DNA of 64,000 nt from Chryseotalea sp. WA131a (GCA_025370075.1 CP073016.1:3162001-3226000), one strand, 5' to 3'; positions 49,761-58,878 are shown, numbered from the stretch's first letter. Notes: generated by a model not told the origin, from the letters alone. Translations and numbers: made by a program.

Positions 49761-51179
49761 CCAATGTCGTTAAGTTAAGGAAATGACGATTAAAAGTGAT
49801 TATTTTTATGGCATAGTATAAGGGGCATGTTGCATTCGAACCTGTATCTAACCAGTACCGAGAAAACCTATCCGAGAAACTATTAAACCACATATCAAAT
49901 GACAATTTTAAAAGCCGTTCAAAAGACGGTTCGAAGGGGGCATTTACAAGGGTCCGGAAACTTCCCTTCGGGCATTTGATAGTGAGCATGTTAACGATGG
50001 GCAACTCCTCGCTCCAACGTGAGATGGACAAGTTTATACGTGAGGCCCACGGAAGGGAATTCAATATCCGTGGCATCACCAAAAGTGCTTTTAGCCAAAG
50101 CCGCAAGCAATTAAAGCCGGAAGCATTTTTAGAGCTCAATGAGTTGGTTTGCAACGAATTTTATGAAGGTGCCCCTTACCTTGGATATAACAACCACCGT
50201 GTGCTTGGCCTGGATGGAAGCCGTCTTTTATTGCCCAACAGTGAAGACATTGCCCAGGGGTTTGGTACAGTGGGCTATGGCCCCAATGCCGATGTACAGC
50301 GAAGCTTGGCAACGGTATCTTTTCTCTACGATGTGGGCAATTACCTTACCCTTGATGCGCAAGTGGCAGCCCAGGGGGGCAGTGAAAAATCGTTGTTGTA
50401 CAAGCATTTAGAAAAAGTAAAGGCAGGCGACCTGTTGCTCATGGACAGGGGTTATCCAAGCAAAGCGTTGTTGGGTATCCTGGCCGGCAAGGGGATCGAA
50501 TTTTGTGTGCGCATGAAAGAGGACTGGTGGTTACAGGTCAACAGCTTTGCGCAAAGCAACGCAGTGGATAGTGAAGTTGTGTTTGAACCCTCTGACAAAG
50601 ACAGAAAAGAATACGGGGCCCAGTACCCAGAAATGAAACAAAAAGTGAAATGCAGGTTAGTAAAAGTCTTGCTCGACAATGGCCTTACCGAAATCCTGTG
50701 TACCTCTTTGTTGGACACACAGAAATATCCGCTTGCAGACTTTAAAGAAGTCTATCACTTGCGTTGGGGCATAGAGGAGGGCTTTAAAATGTTCAAATCA
50801 AGGGTCAACATCGAAGCCTTCACAGGAAAATCCGCAGTGTCGGTCAAGCAGGACATTTATGCCAAGGCCATGATGATGAGCCTGTGCGCAGCCTTCGCCT
50901 TCCCCATCGAGCAAAAGGTAAAAGCAGAATATGCAGCCAACAAAGACTTGAAACATCCCCAGAAAATAAACAGGACAACCGCTTATGCCAATACCAAAGC
51001 AGTGGCCATAAGCATGTTCTTAAAAAGCAAGATAAAACAGGCCATTGCCGCCTTTGATGATATTGTATATAACACAAGGGAAATAGTAAGGCCCAACAGA
51101 AAAAACCCACGCAACCACAGGCCCAAGCAACAACACTATATGAACTACAAACACATCTAGCTTAACTTAACGACATTGG
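49761..51179 (+). mobile_element. complete IS4-family insertion sequence, 1419 bp
   Basis: The ends are 19-bp inverted repeats, CCAATGTCGTTAAGTTAAG at 49761-49779 and its complement at 51161-51179. The 8-bp target duplication TTCTCAAC flanks it (49753-49760 and 51180-51187). It contains one transposase gene. It interrupts an RDD gene. Confidence 0.94.
49976..51160 (+). CDS. IS4-family transposase, start codon uncertain
   Basis: This 394-residue frame has the DDE signature: LGLDGSRLLLPNSEDI, LLLMDRGYPSKAL and the C-terminal Y-x2-R-x3-E motif in VYHLRWGIEEGFKMFKSR. The start is odd. The same frame is open upstream to 49817 and reads a conserved-looking IS4 N-terminus (VSNQYRENLSEKLLNH, then FTRVRKLPFGHLIVSML), but no ATG, GTG or TTG occurs there before the TTG at 49976. 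A start has probably been lost or shifted (an out-of-frame ATG is at 49827). Confidence 0.85.
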   Translation: MIVSMLTMGNSSLQREMDKFIREAHGREFNIRGITKSAFSQSRKQLKPEAFLELNELVCNEFYEGAPYLGYNNHRVLGLDGSRLLLPNSEDIAQGFGTVGYGPNADVQRSLATVSFLYDVGNYLTLDAQVAAQGGSEKSLLYKHLEKVKAGDLLLMDRGYPSKALLGILAGKGIEFCVRMKEDWWLQVNSFAQSNAVDSEVVFEPSDKDRKEYGAQYPEMKQKVKCRLVKVLLDNGLTEILCTSLLDTQKYPLADFKEVYHLRWGIEEGFKMFKSRVNIEAFTGKSAVSVKQDIYAKAMMMSLCAAFAFPIEQKVKAEYAANKDLKHPQKINRTTAYANTKAVAISMFLKSKIKQAIAAFDDIVYNTREIVRPNRKNPRNHRPKQQHYMNYKHI

Positions 51180-51559
51180 TTCTCAACCTGACTTTTCAGA
51201 TCCTGAAGCTGCTGTAGGAATGATGGGGGCACTCATGGCTGCAATGGGCGCAACGTGGATTTTAGCGATGGTTATTCAAGTGCTTTATTTCACTTTTATG
51301 GAGTCTTCTAAAAATCAAGCAACATTAGGTAAAATGGCACTGGGAATAATTGTGACGGATATGAATGGAGGGAAACTAGATTTCTCAAAAGCATTGGTAA
51401 GAAACCTTTGCCGTTTGCTATCCAACTTCACCATGCTTATTGGCTATATCATTGCAGCCTTCACAGCCAAGAAACAAGCATTGCATGATATCATTGCAGG
51501 GACTCTTGTAGTCAATAAAAAATAGTTTTTTTTTAGTAGCCTCTTGGGAAACCAAGAGA

Positions 51560-52447
51560 CTATCTTAAAAAATTTATCTTGGCGGAAGCCACTTCAACCC
51601 TAGCTGGCAGATACCCCACCAACTCACCATCGGCTTCCAGCATTACTTTTTGCTCCGCACTAAGTTCAATTTTCTTCCCCATCGTATAGTGTACATCGGT
51701 TGATTGGATTAATTTCTTTGCCTTAATCTGCTGCAGGTAGAGCAGAAATTTTAGCAGGGGAACATTTCCCCCAATAAAAATATCAAAGATGCCATCCTCT
51801 GCTTTGGCATGTGGGGCAATGTAAATTTTGTTGCCAAACGATTTTCCATTCGCAATGGCTACCACACGGGCCTTGCCCGTCCATTCAAAACCTTCGGTAT
51901 GTACTGTTACTTTTTCTGGCCGGTGCATAAAGAAAGTTTGCAAGATCGACAGTAAGTATTTTCCGTTGCTGCCTAGCCACGCGGGCTTTGTCTTCATACG
52001 ACTAACGGTGGAAGGCCCCATCCCTACGCTGCACACATTCATAAAAAACTTTTCAATGCGCTGGCCGTCCGCATCGTGACAAATAATTTTTCCAATGTCG
52101 GTAGGATGTGCAGGTTGAAGCAACCGCTCTTGGATACTAGCCGCAGTAGCCAACATGCCGCAAGCACCCGCAAAATCATTGCCTGTACCCAATGGAATAA
52201 CCCCGAGGGCTGGGCGTTCAGCGAGGGTCATGATGCCGTTCAATACTTCGTTCAAGGTGCCATCGCCTCCTGCGGCTATCAACACTGAATATTTTTTTCC
52301 AAGCTCTGCGGCCAATGTTTGCGCATGACCCGCATGGTTGGTTTCGAAAACGGAAATAGCAAAGCTCGCTTGCAGCGCAGGTAGGATGTCGGTGTAAAAC
52401 TTTATCTTCTTCGAAGAGATTCCGTTTAAGATGATGGCGATTTTCAA
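51560..52447 (-). CDS. diacylglycerol/lipid kinase (YegS/DagK-like)
   Basis: This 295-residue enzyme has the NTP-binding loop AAGGDGTLNEVLNG (residues about 58-71) and PLGTGNDFA. The C-terminal beta-sandwich ends with VMLEADGELVGYLPARVEV. DagK-type enzymes phosphorylate diacylglycerol or related lipids with ATP. It is monocistronic and shares the gap to the TPR gene downstream of it. Confidence 0.92.
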   Translation of the reverse strand: MKIAIILNGISSKKIKFYTDILPALQASFAISVFETNHAGHAQTLAAELGKKYSVLIAAGGDGTLNEVLNGIMTLAERPALGVIPLGTGNDFAGACGMLATAASIQERLLQPAHPTDIGKIICHDADGQRIEKFFMNVCSVGMGPSTVSRMKTKPAWLGSNGKYLLSILQTFFMHRPEKVTVHTEGFEWTGKARVVAIANGKSFGNKIYIAPHAKAEDGIFDIFIGGNVPLLKFLLYLQQIKAKKLIQSTDVHYTMGKKIELSAEQKVMLEADGELVGYLPARVEVASAKINFLR

Positions 52448-52510
52448 CTTGGTAAGTGTAAGAATATAAGGAGGAGTAATGAACTACCTAGGCACATTGG
52501 GAAAATCGTA

Positions 52511-52578
52511 AATGCACACAAAGACAAATTATGATTACATCTAGGTGAATTTCTATGTGTCTATGTTCCTATGTGGTT
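52511..52578. repeat. imperfect inverted-repeat intergenic element (copy A)
   Basis: The left arm AATGCACACAAAGACAAATT and the right arm CTATGTGTCTATGTTCCTAT-GTGG are roughly complementary. The right arm has a regular 9-10-base rhythm. A similar element is at 56806-56877. It looks like a short palindromic intergenic repeat rather than a gene. Confidence 0.35.
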
Positions 52579-52627
52579 CAAAAAAATCAACTCTATTTTT
52601 ACCGCACCTTCGCAGTGACAGTGAAAT

Positions 52628-53740
52628 TTATTTACAATTTTTCTTGATGGCCGCCTTTGCCTCGGCAGAACCTAATTCTTCGGCACGTTTGAAATCCAAG
52701 CATCCATCGTAGTTATTGCTCATGGAAATTTTTACCAGCGCACGTTGATAATACGTTTCGGCATCGTTGGGGTAAATGTCGATGGAAGCAGAATAATCTT
52801 CTACCGCTCCGGCAAAATCTTCTTTGCTGGTTTTGCTCAACGCGCGGTTGTCAAAGTAGGTGGGATTGATGCCGTCCAATTCAATGGCTTTGGTGTAATC
52901 GGCAATGGCTCCTTCATAGTCTTGCATGGTGTGTTTGAGCACGCCCCGCAGATTAAGAGTTTCGGGGTCGTCATTCTCTAATTCCAATGATTTGTTGTAA
53001 TCCTCCAATGCGCCCTTCAAATCTTCTTTGGCAGTTTTGGCCAACGCACGGTTTTCATATTTCAACGGATCTTTTGCATCGATCTTGATGGCTTGGTCGT
53101 AATCGGCAATGGCTTTGTCAAAGTTGCTGGTATTGTAAAAGGCTACACCACGGTAGTTATACAGGTTGGCATCGTTCTTATCCAGTTCAATGGCTTTGCT
53201 ATAATCGTCAATGGCACTGACGTATTCTCCCAACTCTGATTTTACAATTCCTCGATTGAAATATTTATCATCGTCCGCGGGTCCAAGTTCCAAGGCTTTT
53301 GAAAAATCAAAGTAAGCACCTTGTAAATCTTCGGTGTTGTATTTGGCAAACCCTCGGTTGGTGTAGGCTTCGGTATATTTTGTGTTGAAACGAATGGCTT
53401 TATCCAAGTCTGCAATCGCGCCATCATCATCACCTAAATTTACTTTGGCCTCGCCACGGTAGTTAAACGCTTCGGCCAACGTAGAGTCCATATCCAAGGC
53501 GAAATTGAAATCACCAATGGCACCATAAAAATCGCGCAAGCCAATCTTTGCCTTACCGCGCAGCACATAGGCACTTTTACTTTTGGGGTTAGCTTCTAAA
53601 ATTTTGGTGAGGTCGACCTTGGCCTCGATAAAATTGAGGGAGGCGATTTTTCGTTTCGCCACATCCAGTTGTTGATCGAGCGTTTGGGCAAGACCTACGG
53701 TGTAAAAAAAACAAACGGCAAGGGGTAAAAACTTTTTCAT
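52628..53740 (-). CDS. secreted protein made of about nine TPR repeats
   Basis: This 370-residue protein has a signal peptide (MKKFLPLAVCFFYTVGLAQ) and then continuous 34-residue TPR units. The repeated core is DYSKAIELDKNDANLYNYRGVAFYNTSNFDKAIADYD. Eight to nine units can be counted from about residue 45 to 360. Such proteins form scaffolds in the envelope. The partner is unknown. The neighbours do not suggest a pathway. Confidence 0.9.
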   Translation of the reverse strand: MKKFLPLAVCFFYTVGLAQTLDQQLDVAKRKIASLNFIEAKVDLTKILEANPKSKSAYVLRGKAKIGLRDFYGAIGDFNFALDMDSTLAEAFNYRGEAKVNLGDDDGAIADLDKAIRFNTKYTEAYTNRGFAKYNTEDLQGAYFDFSKALELGPADDDKYFNRGIVKSELGEYVSAIDDYSKAIELDKNDANLYNYRGVAFYNTSNFDKAIADYDQAIKIDAKDPLKYENRALAKTAKEDLKGALEDYNKSLELENDDPETLNLRGVLKHTMQDYEGAIADYTKAIELDGINPTYFDNRALSKTSKEDFAGAVEDYSASIDIYPNDAETYYQRALVKISMSNNYDGCLDFKRAEELGSAEAKAAIKKNCK

Positions 53741-54248
53741 CGCAAAGATTTCAGCTACGCGAGCAAGTTAAGAAGTTTTTGATTGAAAGTTGCTACCCCA
53801 CTAAATTGCCCTTGTTTTCGTAGGGGTCTGCCACGGATATCCCAGCACGCTTATCCGCACAAGTATCCAGTAATGGAGTATTTTTGAAATGGCTTCTACT
53901 TAGTTCTATCGAAATTTACCGGGCGCTGGTTGATACCCGAAATCACCTCTTCAATTTCCTTGATCAGGTTTTGGCTTCTCGATAATTTTGAGAGGTAAAT
54001 TTCCTCCCTCCGATTGAAGGATCATTTGCCGGAAAATGAAAACGTCCTGTTGAAGAACTCGCGTGGTGTGGTGAAGTGCCTGTTTGATCTTTTCCAATAA
54101 AATTGTTTTCGTGAAGTACGTAGGCCTCTTAGACACCCGTCATCATTAAGCGTTTAACCCAACTTGCAAATTGTCGAGTAAAAATTTCCGTTTACACCAT
54201 TGATGTAAATTTTAAACCGTATTTCACGCATTGCCGTACTTTAGCTTT
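53741..54248. other. 508-bp gap with a possible decayed minus-strand gene
   Basis: No intact gene is visible. On the minus strand 54136-53951 reads MSKRPTYFTKTILLEKIKQA and then loses frame; a second frame continues to a stop at 53898-53896 as LIKEIEEVISGINQRPVNFD. The two pieces fit one short protein with a frameshift. The rest of the gap holds the promoter region of the amidohydrolase, with TACTTTAG at about 54236, a near match to TAnnTTTG. Confidence 0.35.
53896..54136 (-). pseudogene. possible frameshifted remnant of a small helical protein
   Basis: The minus-strand frame from ATG 54136 looks protein-like (about 50 residues, rich in charged helix). It gives way to a second frame over a short overlap near 54000. 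That frame ends ISGINQRPVNFDRTK at 53896. Both halves are plausible coding sequence by composition. No family is recognised. Confidence 0.25.
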
Positions 54249-55361
54249 ATGCAAAAACTCCTTTTAACTGCTTTCTGCCTCTTTTGGCTGTCGTTTGATG
54301 CCCGTGCGCAAGAGCGCCCGCTCGATATGAAAATGGATTTTGAAGAATACGAACCGCCCAGCAGTTTAAAGGTGCAAGAGCACCGATTGACTCGAGCAAA
54401 ATTTCCGTTTATCGATATTCACAATCATCAGGGCAATATGAACAATGCCGACTTGAGTGGGCTCATCAAAGAAATGGACAAACTTAACATGGCTGTGATG
54501 ATTAATTTGAGTGGCCGTGGTTTTCGTAGCAGTGGCGATCATTTGGAAAAATCCATCGACAACATTGCCAAGCAATATCCTTCGCGCTTTGTGTTGTTTA
54601 CCAATGTTGATTTTGGCGCCATCGATGATGCCGACTGGACAGCCCGCACGGTGAAGCAATTGGAAATGGATGTAAAGCGTGGGGCAAAGGGATTAAAAAT
54701 TTACAAAAGCTTGGGCATGTTCAACCGCGATAGTAAAGGCAGGCGCATTCATATTGATGATCCGCGCATCGACCCTGTATGGGCCAAGTGTGGTGAGTTG
54801 GGGATACCCGTGTTGATTCACGCAGCGGACCCTAAACAATTTTGGGAGCCAATCGATAAAAACAACGAACGCTGGCTAGAGTTAAAGCTGCATCCCGGGC
54901 GAAGACACGACACCGATTCGGTCAAGTGGGAAACCATTATTGCCGAGCAACACAACATCTTTAAGAAACATCCGAAAACAAAATTCATCAATGCACACCT
55001 CGGCTGGTTTGGCAGCGATTTGAATAAATTAAGTCAGCTCATGGATCAATACCCCAACATGTACACCGAAATAGGTGCAGTGATTGCCGAACTGGGCAGG
55101 CAACCGCGCGCAGCCAAAGCTTTTTTGACCAAGTATCAAAACCGTGTGCTATTTGGAAAAGACAGTTGGGTGCCCGATGAATATGAAACGTACTTTCGCG
55201 TGCTGGAAACAGAAGATGAATATTTTCCTTACCATAAACGTTACCATGCCTTTTGGCGCATGTACGGCATCGGTTTGCCAGACGAAATATTGAAAAAGAT
55301 TTACTATAAAAACGCGCTGAGCATTTTGCCGAATATGGATTCACGTATCTTTCCGAAGTAA
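54249..55361 (+). CDS. exported amidohydrolase-superfamily (AMDHD2/TIM-barrel) protein
   Basis: This 370-residue protein starts at ATG 54249 with a signal peptide (MQKLLLTAFCLFWLSFDARAQ). The metal-site motif HNHQGNMN, the second-histidine strand IPVLIHAADPKQF, AHLGWFGSDL and VLFGKDSWVPDE match the amidohydrolase type 2 (PF04909) pattern. Members hydrolyse or decarboxylate small molecules. It is 90 bases upstream of the permease in the same orientation, so it may be linked to the amine locus, but a role there is only inference. Confidence 0.87.
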   Translation: MQKLLLTAFCLFWLSFDARAQERPLDMKMDFEEYEPPSSLKVQEHRLTRAKFPFIDIHNHQGNMNNADLSGLIKEMDKLNMAVMINLSGRGFRSSGDHLEKSIDNIAKQYPSRFVLFTNVDFGAIDDADWTARTVKQLEMDVKRGAKGLKIYKSLGMFNRDSKGRRIHIDDPRIDPVWAKCGELGIPVLIHAADPKQFWEPIDKNNERWLELKLHPGRRHDTDSVKWETIIAEQHNIFKKHPKTKFINAHLGWFGSDLNKLSQLMDQYPNMYTEIGAVIAELGRQPRAAKAFLTKYQNRVLFGKDSWVPDEYETYFRVLETEDEYFPYHKRYHAFWRMYGIGLPDEILKKIYYKNALSILPNMDSRIFPK

Positions 55362-55451
55362 AAAATACGTCCATGTCAAAACTGCCACCTCGCGAGAGGA
55401 TATTAACCATAGCTTGTACTGCCTAGAGATTTACAGTTATATTTACTGTAG

Positions 55452-56768
55452 ATGACCCCCGAAACAAATACACACCTTAAACGCTCTCTTTCCCCTTGGA
55501 TGGTGTGGGGCTTGGGCGTAGGCTATGTGATTTCAGGCAACTACTTTGGTTGGAATTTAGGATTGGAAAAAGGAGGTACGTTGGGCATGAGCATTGCATT
55601 GCTTTTCATCATCGTCCTGTACATCACCTTTACATTTAGCTATACCGAATTAGCATGCTCCATACCCAAAGCAGGTGGAGCATTTGATTATGCAACGCGT
55701 GCCTTTGGTAAGGATGTTGGTTTCGTGGTGGGCATGGCACAAAATATTGAATTCATTTTTGCTCCGCCCGCCATCGCCTTTGCAATTGGATCCTACGGAA
55801 ATATCTTTTTTACTGACGTATCGATTTTGGTTTTTTCAGTCGCTGCCTATTTCTTTTTTGTAGCGTTGAATATTTCGGGCGTGAAGGTGGCTGCCACGTT
55901 TGAACTGGTCATTACCATTTTAGCAGTAGCCGCTTTGGTATTTTTCAGTCTCCTCACGTTTTCAAAATTTCAATTCAGTCACCTGCAGCAAAATGCTCTT
56001 CCGTTTGGCTATGCCGGTGTCTTTGCTTCTATTCCTTTTGCGATTTGGTTTTTTTTAGGGATTGAAGGTGTGGCTAATTTGGCGGAGGAAGCCATCAACC
56101 CCAAGCGCACTATTTTGGTTGGGTTTGGTTCTGCGATCGGAACACTTGTGGTTTTGTGCATCATTACGTTTCTCAGTTCCGTTGGTGTGGCCGGCTGGGA
56201 AGCAATTGTTTTCAATTCCGATGGAACGACCTCTGACTCTCCGTTGCCATTGGCATTGGGCTATATTGTAGATAGCTATTCTTGGAGCTATCGTTTTCTG
56301 TTGGTGGTGGGTTTGTTCGGATTGATTGCATCGTTTCATGGGTTGATGCTTGCAGCAGGACGGTCTACCTATGAATTTGGTCGAGTGGGCTATGCGCCTG
56401 CGATGCTCGGAAAAATTCACGACAAGTTTCAAACGCCTGCTAATGCCTTGCTCGTCAATATGGGGTTGGGTTTGCTGGCATTGTTTTCAGGCAAGACGGG
56501 CGAGATTATTACCATCGCAGTTTTTGGAGCGTTGACGTTGTATGTTATCTCTATGTTATCATTGATTCATCTTCGCAAAGTAGAACCCAACTTACCGAGG
56601 CCGTTTCGCGTTCCGCTTTATCCCGTTTTCCCAATCGTGGCACTGCTCATTGCTACGTTTTCGTTTGTGGCAATGGCTATTTACAATGTAAAATTGGTTG
56701 TGATTTATTTTTTGATAATTGGAATAAGTTATGGGATATTTAAGGTGTTTAAAGCGAAGCATATGTAG
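55452..56768 (+). CDS. ethanolamine-type APC permease
   Basis: This 438-residue, 12-helix permease matches the ethanolamine-permease branch of the APC family. GVGYVISGNYFGWNLGLEKGG is the TM1 substrate segment, PKAGGAFDYATRAFG and FFLGIEGVANLAEEAINPKRTI are the TM3 and TM6 signatures, and AAGRSTYEFGRVGYAPAMLGKIH ends the conserved core. It should import ethanolamine or a similar amino alcohol. It begins the five-gene gamma-glutamyl locus, followed by the ligase 127 bases downstream. Confidence 0.88.
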   Translation: MTPETNTHLKRSLSPWMVWGLGVGYVISGNYFGWNLGLEKGGTLGMSIALLFIIVLYITFTFSYTELACSIPKAGGAFDYATRAFGKDVGFVVGMAQNIEFIFAPPAIAFAIGSYGNIFFTDVSILVFSVAAYFFFVALNISGVKVAATFELVITILAVAALVFFSLLTFSKFQFSHLQQNALPFGYAGVFASIPFAIWFFLGIEGVANLAEEAINPKRTILVGFGSAIGTLVVLCIITFLSSVGVAGWEAIVFNSDGTTSDSPLPLALGYIVDSYSWSYRFLLVVGLFGLIASFHGLMLAAGRSTYEFGRVGYAPAMLGKIHDKFQTPANALLVNMGLGLLALFSGKTGEIITIAVFGALTLYVISMLSLIHLRKVEPNLPRPFRVPLYPVFPIVALLIATFSFVAMAIYNVKLVVIYFLIIGISYGIFKVFKAKHM

Positions 56769-56805
56769 TCGGGTGAATATTTCAGTTTGTATAGTAGACA
56801 ATGAT

Positions 56806-56877
56806 TTGCGCCATAAAGACACGAGCTTGGAGGAAACTTGAATTTGTAAATCTTAGTGTCTTCGTGCCTTAGTGGCA
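56806..56877. repeat. imperfect inverted-repeat intergenic element (copy B)
   Basis: The left arm TTGCGCCATAAAGACACGAG and the right arm CTTAGTGTCTTCGTGCCTTA-GTGGCAA are partly complementary around a spacer of about 30 bases. It resembles the element at 52511-52578. It fills the gap between the permease and the ligase genes. Confidence 0.4.
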
Positions 56878-56895
56878 ATTAATCTTTTTAATTCT

Positions 56896-58254
56896 ATGAC
56901 CACCAAAACTATTTTTGATTACGTAAAAAAACACCCATCGGGGAAAGTGAAAATTGCTTATGCCGATATCGATGGCATTTTGCGTGGCAAATATATTTCA
57001 ACCGAAAAATTTCTTTCGTTCAGCAATGGTGCTACCACTTTTTGCGATGTGGTTTTCGGATGGGATGCGAATGATGCAGCCTACGATAATGGCAAGTACA
57101 CAGGTTGGCATTCAGGCTACCCCGATGCACCTACACGAATTGACTTTAACACGTTCAGAAAAATTCCGTGGGAGAACAATCTTCCATTCTTTTTGGGAGA
57201 AGTAGTGGATATGAAAGAAAACCCTTCTTTCGTTTGTCCTCGACAGTTACTTAAAAAAATTTATGCTGATGCAAAGCGCGAGGGCTTTACTCCCTTTTTT
57301 GCGCAAGAGTTTGAGTGGTTCAATTTTCAAGAGACGCCACAAAGTGCGCAAGACAAGAATTACAAAAACCTTACGCCACTGACACCGGGCATGTTTGGTT
57401 ACTCCATTCTGCGCACCACGTTGCAAAACCCGCTCTTCTCCGACTTATTCGACTTACTCAAAAAATTTGATGTTCCTCTCGAAGGACTTCACACCGAAAC
57501 AGGTCCAGGAGTTTTGGAGGCAGCTATTCAATATGCGGGAGTGATTGAAGCAGCCGACCGTGCTACGTTATTTAAAACAGCAGTGAAAGAAATTGCTTAC
57601 CAGCATGGTGTCATAGCCACGTTTATGGCAAAGATTAGCGAAAATCTTCCAGGCTGTGGCGGGCACGTACATCAAAGTTTGTGGGACAAAGTCGCGAAAA
57701 AAAATCTCTTCTTCGATGCGAAAGATAAACACAACATGAGTGAGGTAATGAAGAGCTATGTGGCCGGGCAATTGTTTTGCTTGCCGCACGTCTTGCCCAT
57801 GTACGCACCCACCATCAACAGCTACAAGCGATTGGTGGAAGGAGCTTGGGCACCCACTACGTTAACTTGGGCAGTGGACAATCGCACCGTGGCGTTGCGT
57901 GTTTTATCGGGTGGCAGCAAATCGTGCCGGTTGGAAACCCGCGTCATTGGTTCGGATGTAAACCCATATTTAGCAATGGCAGCAGCCTTGGCTTCGGGTT
58001 TGTATGGCATCAAAAAGAAATTAAAACTTAACCAGCCCGAAACCATTGGCAACGGTTACCGCGATTTTTCAAACGGAATTTTGCCCAGCAGCCTGCACGA
58101 GGCCACACAACAGATGAAGAGCTCATCGATCGCCATCGAGATCTTGGGTGAAAAATTTGTGGAGCATTTTACCATGACGCGCGAGTGGGAGTGGCGGCAA
58201 CATTTAAAGGCCGTGACGGATTGGGAGTACAGGAGGTATTTTGAGATTATTTGA
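56896..58254 (+). CDS. glutamine synthetase-family gamma-glutamyl amide ligase
   Basis: This 452-residue protein begins at ATG 56896 (an upstream GTG adds eight unconserved residues). It has the GS catalytic core: AQEFEWFNFQ (metal-binding Glu), LHTETGPGVLEAAIQ, GCGGHVHQSLWD (His-Gly of the ATP site), YAPTINSYKRLVEGAWAPTTLTWAVDNRTVALRV, and SCRLETRVIGSDVNPYLAMAA. The GS-like substrate loop differs from GlnA (PTTLTWAVDNR rather than the usual sequence). Like PuuA or GlnA4, it should join glutamate to an amine other than ammonia. Its neighbours suggest ethanolamine. Confidence 0.9.
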   Translation: MTTKTIFDYVKKHPSGKVKIAYADIDGILRGKYISTEKFLSFSNGATTFCDVVFGWDANDAAYDNGKYTGWHSGYPDAPTRIDFNTFRKIPWENNLPFFLGEVVDMKENPSFVCPRQLLKKIYADAKREGFTPFFAQEFEWFNFQETPQSAQDKNYKNLTPLTPGMFGYSILRTTLQNPLFSDLFDLLKKFDVPLEGLHTETGPGVLEAAIQYAGVIEAADRATLFKTAVKEIAYQHGVIATFMAKISENLPGCGGHVHQSLWDKVAKKNLFFDAKDKHNMSEVMKSYVAGQLFCLPHVLPMYAPTINSYKRLVEGAWAPTTLTWAVDNRTVALRVLSGGSKSCRLETRVIGSDVNPYLAMAAALASGLYGIKKKLKLNQPETIGNGYRDFSNGILPSSLHEATQQMKSSSIAIEILGEKFVEHFTMTREWEWRQHLKAVTDWEYRRYFEII

Positions 58255-58325
58255 GTCAGGCCACCAAACACGAATTCAAAAATTGAAAGCCTTAATGCCG
58301 CGAATATTTTTCGTAAATTTGAAAC

Positions 58326-58580
58326 ATGAATAATTCAACTTTAGCTATCCGACATAAACTTTACGACTATATCCGTGTTGCTGATGATAAAAAACTATCG
58401 GCCATTTATCATCTACTGGAGAGCGAAATTGAGCAGACGCAAGAATGGTGGAAAGATAAAGAGGTAACACGAGAGCTTGACCAACGTTATAAAGCACTTG
58501 AGGATGGCACCGATAAAGGATTTACCCTGGAAGAGTTGAAGAGCTCAGTCACTAAGCTTCGTAAAAAGAAGTATGGATAG
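58326..58580 (+). CDS. antitoxin-like small protein of a ParE-type pair
   Basis: This 84-residue acidic-basic protein (IRHKLYDYIRVADDKKLSAIYHLLESEIEQTQEWWKDKEVTREL) lies upstream of, and overlaps by eight bases, the ParE-type toxin. It resembles the short addiction-module antidotes that accompany such toxins in Bacteroidota. It sits inside the amine locus, so the pair separates the ligase from the dehydrogenase. Confidence 0.8.
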   Translation: MNNSTLAIRHKLYDYIRVADDKKLSAIYHLLESEIEQTQEWWKDKEVTRELDQRYKALEDGTDKGFTLEELKSSVTKLRKKKYG

Positions 58581-58878
58581 ACATTCCATCTATCGCACTA
58601 TTTTTTCAAGCAAGGCTCAAAGGGAAATTGCTGAATCTTGGAACTGGTATGAGGATAGACAGCTCGGTTTAGGCGACCGCTTTTTAAACGAGATAGCAGA
58701 GCATATTCGTAAGATAGAACAAACGCCAATCAAATTTCCAATTCGTTTTAAATCATATAGAGAGACGCCAGTACCCGTTTTTCCATTTCTCATCATTTAT
58801 CGGATAAACGGGAGGAAGAGAATCATTCGAATAGTTTCAATTTTTCACACATCCAGAAATCCAACACGGAAATACTAA
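58573..58878 (+). CDS. RelE/ParE-superfamily toxin
   Basis: This 101-residue protein has the ParE pattern: IFSSKAQREIAESWNWYEDRQLGLGDRFLNEI, IRKIEQTPIKFPIRFKSYRETPVPVFPFLIIYRI and IIRIVSIFHTSRNPTRKY. It overlaps the antitoxin by eight bases. The frame is intact. ParE toxins poison gyrase; RelE relatives cut mRNA. Confidence 0.87.
   Translation: MDRHSIYRTIFSSKAQREIAESWNWYEDRQLGLGDRFLNEIAEHIRKIEQTPIKFPIRFKSYRETPVPVFPFLIIYRINGRKRIIRIVSIFHTSRNPTRKY

Larger units (their letters stand above)
49628..51525 (+). pseudogene. RDD-family membrane protein gene split by an IS4-type element
   Basis: The 5' part (49628-49760) encodes MENYAGFWKRFGAVLIDGII and a first membrane helix, up to SSQ. The 3' part (51188-51525) continues with a soluble loop and two more helices (NQATLGKMALGIIVTDMNGGK, LGYIIAAFTAKKQALHDII). 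Joining the two halves after removing the element and one copy of the 8-bp duplication TTCTCAAC gives an in-frame 156-residue RDD protein with no damage. The RDD signature arginine/aspartate (KRFGAVLIDG) is on the 5' fragment. The 3' half, starting at ATG 51220, might still be translated. The insertion is recent. Confidence 0.92.
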
